Source of the DNA: Spirochaetaceae bacterium
GTDB lineage: Bacteria > Spirochaetota > Spirochaetia > Treponematales > Breznakiellaceae
Assembly (NCBI GenBank): GCA_031279895.1
Contig: JAITHR010000097.1
Coordinates: forward strand, 1-5,245
Length of the DNA: 5,245 nucleotides
Direction of reading: 5' to 3'
Position numbers and translations under genes: made by a program. Below, piece after piece: positions 1 through 4,613 of the stretch (the first letter of the stretch is position 1; the number at the start of each line of letters is the position of its first letter). The notes beneath the pieces are model-generated. The model was not told the DNA's origin. It did no database searches and worked only from the letters and a program-made list of their open reading frames with translations.

Positions 1-74
1 GTATCCCACACGGACATAGAGTCCGCAAGGGTGCCGTCAAAGTCGAAAATCGCTCCGGCATACTGTTCAAACAT
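1..74 (-). CDS. HAD-superfamily hydrolase, N-terminal fragment (continues beyond the left edge)
   Basis: Only the first 24 codons are in the window, starting at ATG 74-72 on the minus strand. The peptide reads MFEQYAGAIFDFDGTLADSM and then SVWD. FDFDGTLADS is motif I of the haloacid dehalogenase superfamily (DxDGT); the first Asp (residue 11) is the expected phosphorylated nucleophile and the second (residue 13) the acid/base. The DSMxVWD continuation resembles subfamily IA phosphatases and phosphoglucomutase-like members, but the cap domain is not visible, so the substrate is unknown. The start is supported by GGAGG four bases upstream, which lies inside a dispersed repeat. It is codirectional with the thi operon but separated from thiE by about 500 bp of repeats. 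A role as a thiamin-phosphate or pyrimidine-phosphate phosphatase is possible by context only. The family call is firm; function is not. Confidence 0.85.
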   Translation of the reverse strand, partial: MFEQYAGAIFDFDGTLADSMSVWD

Positions 75-78
75 TCAG

Positions 79-83
79 CCTCC
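79..83 (-). promoter_or_regulatory. Shine-Dalgarno of the HAD gene, supplied by a dispersed repeat
   Basis: On the minus strand GGAGG is followed by CTGA and then the ATG of the HAD gene. The GGAGG is the loop and arm of the inverted repeat CAGCCGGAGGCTG. The 4-nt spacing is slightly short but workable. No other purine-rich ribosome binding site is present. Confidence 0.6.
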
Positions 84-230
84 GGCTGTTCTATAAGCTT
101 CATGCCACGCGCCTGTTAGTAGTCGCAGTCCGCTTTGTGGCGCTCCGCAGGACGCTTATGTGCCGCCGCCGCCGGCGGCAGCCTCCGGCTGTTCTATAAG
201 CTTCATGCCACGCGCCTGTTAGCAGTCGCA

Positions 231-262
231 GTCCGCTTAGGGGCTGCGCGTGGTAAGCGGAC
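231..262. repeat. Hairpin in array unit 2 (GTCCGCTTA stem)
   Basis: GTCCGCTTA at 231-239 pairs with TAAGCGGAC at 254-262: a perfect 9-bp stem with a 14-nt loop. There is no T-tract on either side, so it is not a typical intrinsic terminator. It could still stabilise a 3' end of the thi mRNA or be a target for a repeat-binding protein. Confidence 0.7.
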
Positions 263-344
263 AGTCGTGGTTCGGGGCGCGGGGCAGCCTCCGCCGTCTC
301 CGACGGCTTCATAAGCTTCATGATACCGCGGCAAAGCAGTCGCA

Positions 345-373
345 GTCCGCTTAGGGTCGCGTGGTAAGCGGAC
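345..373. repeat. Hairpin in array unit 3 (GTCCGCTTA stem)
   Basis: The same 9-bp stem as in the neighbouring units, GTCCGCTTA at 345-353 and TAAGCGGAC at 365-373, with an 11-nt loop (GGGTCGCGTGG). Stem and loop are identical to those in unit 4. Confidence 0.7.
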
Positions 374-465
374 AGTCGTGGTTCGGGGCGCGGGGCAGCC
401 TCCGGCTGTTCCACCGTCTCCGACGGTTCCATAAGCTTCATGCCACGCGCCTGTTAGTAGTCGCA

Positions 466-494
466 GTCCGCTTAGGGTCGCGTGGTAAGCGGAC
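466..494. repeat. Hairpin in array unit 4 (GTCCGCTTA stem)
   Basis: GTCCGCTTA at 466-474 and TAAGCGGAC at 486-494 form a 9-bp stem around an 11-nt loop. Unit 5 has only the left arm (about 577-585). That arm contains the thiE stop codon, so this hairpin is missing at the operon end. Confidence 0.7.
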
Positions 495-582
495 AGTCGT
501 GGTTCGGGGCGCGGGGCAGCCTCCGCCGTCTCCGACGGCTTCATAAGCTTCATGATACCGCGGCAAAGCAGTCGCAGTCCGC

Positions 583-1242
583 TTAGGGGCGCTTCGCGGG
601 ACGCTTTTGGAACAGCCGGAGGCTGCCGGAGGCTGCGGCGGAGGCGGCGGACTTTATGTCGCTTTGGGAGAGGATGGCCGAGATGACCGCGATACCGGCG
701 GCGCCGGTTTCCAGTACCGCGCCGGCATTTCCCGGACAAATGCCGCCGATGGCCACAACCGGAATACGCACCGCGGAACAGATTGCCCCCAGCGCCGCTA
801 CGCCGATAGCGTCTCCGGCATCGGCTTTGCTTCCCGTGGGAAACACCGCGCCGGCCCCAAGGTAATCCGCGCCGCCGGCCTGGGCGCGTAGGGCCTCCGC
901 CACGGTACCCACGGAAACCCCGATAAAAAGCCGGTTTCCCGCCACGCGGCGGGCGGCTTCCACCGGTATATCGTGCTGCCCGATATGCAGCCCCGCGGCT
1001 CCCACCCCAAGGGCCACGTCAAGGCGGTCGTTTATCACGAGCGGAACCCCGCCGGCTTCGGTAATCCGCCGCACCGAAAGAGCGCGTTCGTAAAACTCCC
1101 TGCCGGAGGCGTCTTTTTCCCGCAGCTGCACCATGGTTACGCCGCCCGCAATTGCCGCCGCAACCGCTTCGTCAAGGGGACGCCCCAGGGTCAGAGCGCT
1201 GCCGGCGCAGAGATAGAGACGGAGGAGGCGCGGATCTAACAT
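583..1242 (-). CDS. thiE: Thiamin-phosphate synthase
   Basis: Joins HMP-PP and hydroxyethylthiazole phosphate to give thiamin phosphate and pyrophosphate in the cytoplasm; a TIM-barrel enzyme. The 219-residue protein shows the family motifs in order: LYLCAGS (9-15) at the usual LYLVTD/FIMGS position, QLREK (39-43), INDR (70-73), GLHIGQ (84-89), IGVS (107-110), ADYLGAGAVFPTGSK (125-139), VVAIGGI (162-168) and AAGIAVISAI (181-190). ATG 1242-1240 is chosen because GGGAGG lies 5 nt upstream and the homologous region begins there; an in-frame extension upstream would only reread thiM. It overlaps the thiM stop by 7 nt, suggesting translational coupling. The tail from about residue 203 (ASGSLRLFQKRPAKRP) is encoded by the repeat family that fills the downstream region, and the TAA stop is in a repeat unit. 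The barrel looks complete, so the enzyme is probably active. Confidence 0.95.
   Translation of the reverse strand: MLDPRLLRLYLCAGSALTLGRPLDEAVAAAIAGGVTMVQLREKDASGREFYERALSVRRITEAGGVPLVINDRLDVALGVGAAGLHIGQHDIPVEAARRVAGNRLFIGVSVGTVAEALRAQAGGADYLGAGAVFPTGSKADAGDAIGVAALGAICSAVRIPVVAIGGICPGNAGAVLETGAAGIAVISAILSQSDIKSAASAAASGSLRLFQKRPAKRP
611..637. repeat. Inverted-orientation copy of the CAGCCTCCGGCTG repeat, within thiE
   Basis: AACAGCCGGAGGCTG is followed at once by a second CCGGAGGCTG about 11 bases on. This is the same short inverted repeat found at 76, 179 and 396 and again at 4465 and 4582. It lies inside the 3' end of thiE and codes part of the ThiE tail. Confidence 0.75.
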
Positions 1243-2063
1243 CGCAGCCTCCCCTGTTTCAGCACGTCCGCGCCGGTCAGGGTGTATATGCTGTCCATAA
1301 GAGCCACGCGGTACGAGCCGGGAAGGTTCGCCTGTAGCGCGGCCCGCTCCCCCGCGATACCCATGGCCAGAATACCGGCAAGTGCCGCGCTTACCCTGTC
1401 CGCGCCGATATGCTTTGCCGCGGCAGCCGTTGCCCCGCACAAAGCGCCGGCCATGCATCCGGCGCCGGTGATTTTGGTAAGCATCTCCGATCCGTTATAG
1501 ACCCGCAGAACCCGCTCCCCGTCGGTAATCACGTCCGCCTTGCCGGTGGCCGCCACCACGCAGGCGTAGCGCAGGGCCACCTGTTTCGCCGCGTCTTCTA
1601 TCTCGGACTCCTCCGGGTCGTCTCCCAAAGCGTCAACCCCTTTGACCGCGACCTCGCGCCCCGCAAGGGCCATAATCTCTCCCATGTTGCCCTTTATGAT
1701 GTCCGCGCCGGCAATCCCGGTGAGGAAATTGAGCGCCGTAACCTGCTTGGGGAGCGCCCCGCACCCCACGGGATCGATTACAACAGGAACCCCCGCCTGT
1801 TTCGCCGCCAGTACCGCCACAATCGCGGCGTTTTCATGCTCTTTTATATAGGTTCCGGTGTTGATATACAGCGCCGACGAGATGCGGGCGAAGTTGAACG
1901 ACTCGTCAAAGGCGTCGCACATGGCCGGAGACGCGCCGAAAGCCAAGAGTATATTGGCGCAGTCATTGACCGTAACAAAGTTGGTGATACAGTCAACCAA
2001 AGGTTTCTGTTCCCGCACGGCGTCGATGATACGCGCCGCAGTTTCAAGTGCCTGATGAGACAT
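1236..2063 (-). CDS. thiM: Hydroxyethylthiazole kinase
   Basis: Phosphorylates 4-methyl-5-(2-hydroxyethyl)thiazole with ATP, allowing salvage of the thiazole half of thiamin; ribokinase-like fold, usually trimeric. At 275 residues it has the usual family length. Visible signatures are VDCITNFVTVNDCAN (23-37), LAFGASPAM (40-48), VIDPVGCGA (95-103), DIIKGNMGEI (121-130) and KITGAGCM (197-204), the last with the glycine-rich anion hole and the conserved Cys203. The start at 2063 is preceded by AAGGA with a 9-nt gap. The gap from the thiC stop is 15 nt, and the Shine-Dalgarno overlaps a second TAA just after that stop. The 3' end overlaps thiE. With no thiazole-synthesis genes in view, this is the local source of thiazole phosphate. 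Confidence 0.96.
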   Translation of the reverse strand: MSHQALETAARIIDAVREQKPLVDCITNFVTVNDCANILLAFGASPAMCDAFDESFNFARISSALYINTGTYIKEHENAAIVAVLAAKQAGVPVVIDPVGCGALPKQVTALNFLTGIAGADIIKGNMGEIMALAGREVAVKGVDALGDDPEESEIEDAAKQVALRYACVVAATGKADVITDGERVLRVYNGSEMLTKITGAGCMAGALCGATAAAAKHIGADRVSAALAGILAMGIAGERAALQANLPGSYRVALMDSIYTLTGADVLKQGRLRC

Positions 2064-2078
2064 AGCGAGGTTTCCTTA

Positions 2079-3383
2079 TTATGGATGTTCGATAAAATTA
2101 TCGAGCGCCGTTTTCGCGGCGGTTTCTTTTTTCATGGGACAGAAATCCCCGCACATAGCGCAGGACTCGCCGGTATGCGCCGCGTATTCCCCGTGATACC
2201 GGAGGCATTTTTCCTTGTCCAGGGCAAGGTCGAACTGCCCCGCCCAATCGAGCGCCTTGCGCCGGCTGGAGATCGCGTGGTCCCGTGCTACGGCTCCGGG
2301 TATCCCTTTGGCTATATCCGCCGCGTGAGCCGCGATACGGAAGGCCATAAGCCCCTCTTTCACGTCCGCAAGCCCGGGAAGCCCGAGGTGTTCCGCCGGC
2401 GTAACGCAGCAGAGAAAATCCGCGCCGGACGCGCCGGCAAGCGCGGCGCCGATTGCGCCGGTAATATGGTCGTACCCCGGGGCGATGTCGGTAACAAGGG
2501 GACCCAGCACGTAAAACGGCGCGTTCTTGCAGATCTTTTTTTCAAGCAGCATATTTGCCGCCACCTCTTGAAGCGGCACGTGACCCGGGCCTTCGACTAT
2601 GGCCTGCACCCCCTTTGCCCATGCCCGCTCCACCAGTTCCCCGATAACGAGGAGCTCCCCTATCTGGGCGCGGTCGGTGGCGTCTTTAAGACATCCGGGG
2701 CGCATACCGTCGCCCAGCGAAATCGTAACGTCGTATTCCCGCAGTATATCCAGAATGTCGTCGTAGCGCTCGTACAGCGGGTTTTCCCGCTTGTTTACCG
2801 CCATCCACTCAAGGATGATGCCGCCGCCGCGGGACACGATTCCCGCAAGCCTGTCGGCGCGGCAGTAGCGCGTAAGGGTTTCCCTCGTAATGCCGCAGTG
2901 CAGGGTCATAAAGTCGACCCCCTCCTCGGCCTGTGACCGTATCACCCCAAGTATGTCGTCAGCCCTAAGCCCGTCCGTCCGCCGCCCGCTCTTTACCGCG
3001 TCATGCCCCGCCTGATAGAGCGGAACCGTGCCGAGTGCCAGCGGGCTTTCGGCGAGAATAGCGCGCCGGATAGCGGTAAGGTCCCCGCCGGTGGAAAGGT
3101 CCATAATCGCGTCGGCCTGACAGGAAACCGCCATACGCATCTTTTCAAGCTCCGCCTCCCTGTTCGGGTCCCGCGCCGAAGTGCCGAGGTTGACGTTTAT
3201 TTTCGTGCGGAGACCCTTTCCCAAAGCCAGGGGCTTTATTGACCGGCGCCTGTTTTTGACGAGCGCGATGTCCCCGCGCTCAAGGCCGGTCATAAGTGTC
3301 GCGACAGAGGTCCGCTCCTGTTCCGCCGCGGCCCGCATCTCCGCGCTTATCTGTCCCGCAAGGGCATATTCCCGCTGGGTCAT
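2079..3383 (-). CDS. thiC: Phosphomethylpyrimidine synthase (radical SAM, short form)
   Basis: Converts aminoimidazole ribotide (AIR) to HMP-P, carbon monoxide and formate, using S-adenosylmethionine and a [4Fe-4S] cluster; the first committed step of the pyrimidine branch. The protein has 434 residues, the short form that lacks the N-terminal extension of the enterobacterial enzyme (over 600 residues). Motifs include INVNLGTS (62-69), MDLSTGG (94-100), SLGDGMRPG (222-230), VEGPGHVP (263-270), [12 protein letters not shown] (301-312) and TPAEHLGLP (328-336). The cluster cysteines are at C408, C411 and C415 (CAMCGDFC). This is CX2CX3C, one residue shorter than the CX2CX4C described for the Caulobacter enzyme. 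ATG 3383-3381 has AAAGGAG 6 nt upstream and follows the thiD stop by 15 nt. Oxygen sensitivity of the cluster fits an anaerobe. Confidence 0.97.
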   Translation of the reverse strand: MTQREYALAGQISAEMRAAAEQERTSVATLMTGLERGDIALVKNRRRSIKPLALGKGLRTKINVNLGTSARDPNREAELEKMRMAVSCQADAIMDLSTGGDLTAIRRAILAESPLALGTVPLYQAGHDAVKSGRRTDGLRADDILGVIRSQAEEGVDFMTLHCGITRETLTRYCRADRLAGIVSRGGGIILEWMAVNKRENPLYERYDDILDILREYDVTISLGDGMRPGCLKDATDRAQIGELLVIGELVERAWAKGVQAIVEGPGHVPLQEVAANMLLEKKICKNAPFYVLGPLVTDIAPGYDHITGAIGAALAGASGADFLCCVTPAEHLGLPGLADVKEGLMAFRIAAHAADIAKGIPGAVARDHAISSRRKALDWAGQFDLALDKEKCLRYHGEYAAHTGESCAMCGDFCPMKKETAAKTALDNFIEHP

Positions 3384-3398
3384 GGTTCGCTCCTTTCG

Positions 3399-4226
3399 TT
3401 ATTGGTCATACCGGTCGTACCGGACGCCGGCTTTGCGGTACAGCGCGTTAAGGTGTCCCACCGGCCCCACGCCGTGTCCTACGGGGTACCCGTCAGTGAT
3501 GGCCTGGGTAATATACTCCTTCGCCGCCTTTGCCGCGTCCTCCGCCGTATACCCGAAGGCCAGAAAACACGCGAGAGCCGAAGAGAGGGTGCAGCCGGTT
3601 CCGTGGGTGTGCTTCGTGTCAATCCGCGGGCCTTCGAGCCGGACAACCCGGCCCTCGGTAAAGAGCAGGTCTTTTGCCGCGCCGCTTCCGAGCCGGTGCC
3701 CGCCTTTAATCAGGATATGCTTCGCGCCCAGGCCCGCAATCCGCTCCGCGGCCCGCGTCATATCCCCCTCGTCCCTGATGGAAACGCCGGAGAGCAGTTC
3801 CGCTTCCGGTATATTCGGGGTCAGCATCGCGGCGATTGCCGCAAGGGACCGCACCTCCCCAAGGGCCTCGGGACGGAGCAGCGCGTACCCGCTTTTGGAA
3901 ACCATCACCGGATCAAAGACGATATGCCGCGTCGCGGAACCGAAGCGTTCCAGCGCGTCCTTTACGGCGCGGATAATCTCCGGCGAGGAGACCATGCCGA
4001 TTTTCACCGCGTCAACCCGAATATCGCGGTACACGGCCTCAATCTGCGCCGTTACCATAGCCCCTTCGATTTCCAGCACCTTAAAGACCCCCCGGGTATT
4101 CTGCGCCGTAAGCGCGGTAATGACGCTCATGCCGTACACGCCCAGGGCGCACATGGTTTTCAGGTCCGCCTGCACCCCCGCGCCGCCGGAACAATCCGAT
4201 CCCGCGATAGTCAGAACGTTTTTCAT
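3399..4226 (-). CDS. thiD: Hydroxymethylpyrimidine/phosphomethylpyrimidine kinase
   Basis: Phosphorylates HMP to HMP-P and HMP-P to HMP-PP, the substrate for ThiE; ribokinase family. The protein has 275 residues, the normal length. Diagnostic sequences are [20 protein letters not shown] at residues 5-24, the pyrimidine-site AQNTRGV (41-47), VKIGM (74-78), [10 protein letters not shown] (104-113), [11 protein letters not shown] (135-145), ILIKGG (171-176) and [12 protein letters not shown] (206-217) with the anion hole and Cys212. It is the first gene after the riboswitch. The best Shine-Dalgarno (GGAGGG) is 12 nt before the ATG, unusually far. No alternative in-frame start fits better, because [11 protein letters not shown] is the expected N-terminus. 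The single-domain form leaves the coupling step to the separate thiE gene. Confidence 0.97.
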   Translation of the reverse strand: MKNVLTIAGSDCSGGAGVQADLKTMCALGVYGMSVITALTAQNTRGVFKVLEIEGAMVTAQIEAVYRDIRVDAVKIGMVSSPEIIRAVKDALERFGSATRHIVFDPVMVSKSGYALLRPEALGEVRSLAAIAAMLTPNIPEAELLSGVSIRDEGDMTRAAERIAGLGAKHILIKGGHRLGSGAAKDLLFTEGRVVRLEGPRIDTKHTHGTGCTLSSALACFLAFGYTAEDAAKAAKEYITQAITDGYPVGHGVGPVGHLNALYRKAGVRYDRYDQ

Positions 4227-4278
4227 TGTTTTCTTTGTCCCTCCGTCTTTCTCTCTCTGTTCTCTGCTCTGAAGCGCG

Positions 4279-4311
4279 AAAAGCGCCTCTCCGGATCCCG
4301 AAAAGGCGCTT
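4279..4311 (-). terminator. Terminator-like hairpin between riboswitch and thiD
   Basis: On the minus strand AAGCGCCTTTTCGG pairs with CCGGAGAGGCGCTT: a 14-bp stem with two G-T wobbles and a 3-nt loop (GAT). The run ends in four Ts, two of them in the stem, before CGCGC. It is well placed as the expression platform of the TPP riboswitch, blocking read-through into thiD when TPP is bound. The T-tract is short, and I could not find a clear antiterminator partner. Termination is therefore likely but unproven. Confidence 0.7.
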
Positions 4312-4335
4312 GAAAAGCACGGATTTCTTCATGCG

Positions 4336-4424
4336 TTTCCCTCCGCCGGCATTATCCGGATCAGGTTTATGGGTACGAAGCGTCGCGCCGCCTCATCTCA
4401 GCCGGAACTATCCAGCCCCCCGTC
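4336..4424 (-). promoter_or_regulatory. TPP riboswitch (THI element) controlling thiDCME
   Basis: The minus strand contains the conserved core in order: GGGGGGCTGGA, TCCGGCTGAGA, GTACCC, AACCTGATCCGGATAATG and CCGGCGGAGGGAA. CTGAGA and the CCTGATC...GGATAATGCC segment bind the pyrimidine and the Mg-pyrophosphate of TPP. P2 can form from GGGG and ACCC, P3 from GCTGGA and TCCGGC around TAGT, and P5 from CCGG and CCGG. An extra stem AGGCG/CGCTT between CTGAGA and ACCC fits the optional P3a. P1 is not obvious: sequence outside GGGG and AGGGA does not pair well. It lies directly after a promoter and before a terminator-like hairpin, about 110 nt upstream of thiD. TPP binding should lower expression of the operon. 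Confidence 0.95.
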
Positions 4425-4437
4425 AAATGTAGTGTCA

Positions 4438-4466
4438 AATATACCCATTCCCCCCTCCAAAGTCAA
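4438..4466 (-). promoter_or_regulatory. Sigma-70-type promoter of the thi operon
   Basis: On the minus strand TTGACT (4466-4461) is followed by a 17-nt spacer and TATATT (4443-4438), close to the consensus with ideal spacing. Transcription would start near 4430, so the RNA begins only a few bases before the TPP aptamer. The first two bases of the -35 box are the terminal bases of the inverted repeat at 4465-4481. Confidence 0.75.
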
Positions 4467-4481
4467 CAGCCTCCGGCTGTT
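4465..4481. repeat. Dispersed inverted repeat next to the thi promoter
   Basis: AACAGCC-TCC-GGCTGTT, a perfect 7-bp stem with a 3-nt loop. It belongs to the same family as the copies at 76-90, 179-193, 396-410, 611-625 and 4582-4596. It sits at the -35 end of the thi promoter. Confidence 0.8.
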
Positions 4482-4569
4482 TCAGCATGGCCGCTTGTTG
4501 TTTGGTAATGGTGCAACACCTTGTCCGGTTACTTTACCTGCACTGCCCAGGCGCGGCTACGCTCTCGCG

Positions 4570-4597
4570 CAGCCTCCGATGCAGCCTCCGGCTGTTT
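4570..4597. repeat. Dispersed repeat, one and a half copies
   Basis: CAGCCTCCGAT is followed 12 bases later by a complete CAGCCTCCGGCTGTT. The partial tandem mirrors the doubled copy inside thiE at 611-637. It lies between the end of the 21-bp array reading frame (4614) and the thi promoter. The rest of 4482-4569 shows no gene; the only structure noted there is a weak GCGCG/CGCGC pairing around 4551-4570. Confidence 0.75.
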
Positions 4598-4613
4598 CCA
4601 ACACGCTGACGAA

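Larger units (their letters stand above)
76..606. repeat. Degenerate tandem array of about 103-121 bp units with internal hairpins
   Basis: Five units begin with CAGCCTCC at 76, 179, 285, 396 and 517. Each has the same order of blocks: a short inverted repeat (CAGCCtccGGCTG or GCCGTCtccGACGGC), the block CATAAGCTTCATG or TATAAGCTTCATG, a variable block, then AGTCGCAGTCCGCTT. Units 2-4 add TAAGCGGACAGTCG followed by TGGTTCGGGGCGCGGGG. Two variable-block types occur: CCACGCGCCTGTTAG in units 1, 2 and 4, and GATACCGCGGCAAAG in units 3 and 5. Units 3 and 5 are identical over about 70 bases at an offset of 232 bp, which suggests duplication of a two-unit block. The array fills the space between thiE and the HAD gene and overlaps the last codons of thiE. 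I see no convincing gene in it; minus-strand open frames reading MKLMKPSET are by-products of the repeats. Confidence 0.85.

Noticed and set aside
92..97. TATAGA as a -10 box for the HAD gene
   Set aside because: No acceptable -35 lies 16-18 bases upstream, it is part of the repeat, and it would leave a leader of under 15 nt.
76..640. Insertion sequence or transposon remnant
   Set aside because: No transposase fragment, terminal inverted repeats or target duplication could be seen.
100..739. Minus-strand open frames reading MKLMKPSET... and PEPRLSAYHA repeats
   Set aside because: They are translations of the tandem array, differ in frame between units, have no recognisable domain, and one overlaps the end of thiE. 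The repeat itself explains the lack of stops.
1236..1458. Longer ThiE starting at 1458
   Set aside because: The added 72 residues are thiM read in another frame; the ATG at 1242 has a good ribosome binding site and matches the family N-terminus.
1410..2936. Long plus-strand open frame of about 500 codons
   Set aside because: It lies antisense across thiM and thiC, both certain genes; GC-rich genes commonly leave the opposite strand open.
3181..4313. Two long plus-strand open frames
   Set aside because: They are antisense to thiD and the start of thiC, with serine/arginine-rich sequence typical of shadow frames.
4081..4332. 83-codon minus-strand frame as a stand-alone gene
   Set aside because: It overlaps thiD out of frame and is arginine-rich without a domain. 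It is kept only as a possible leader reading frame in the findings.
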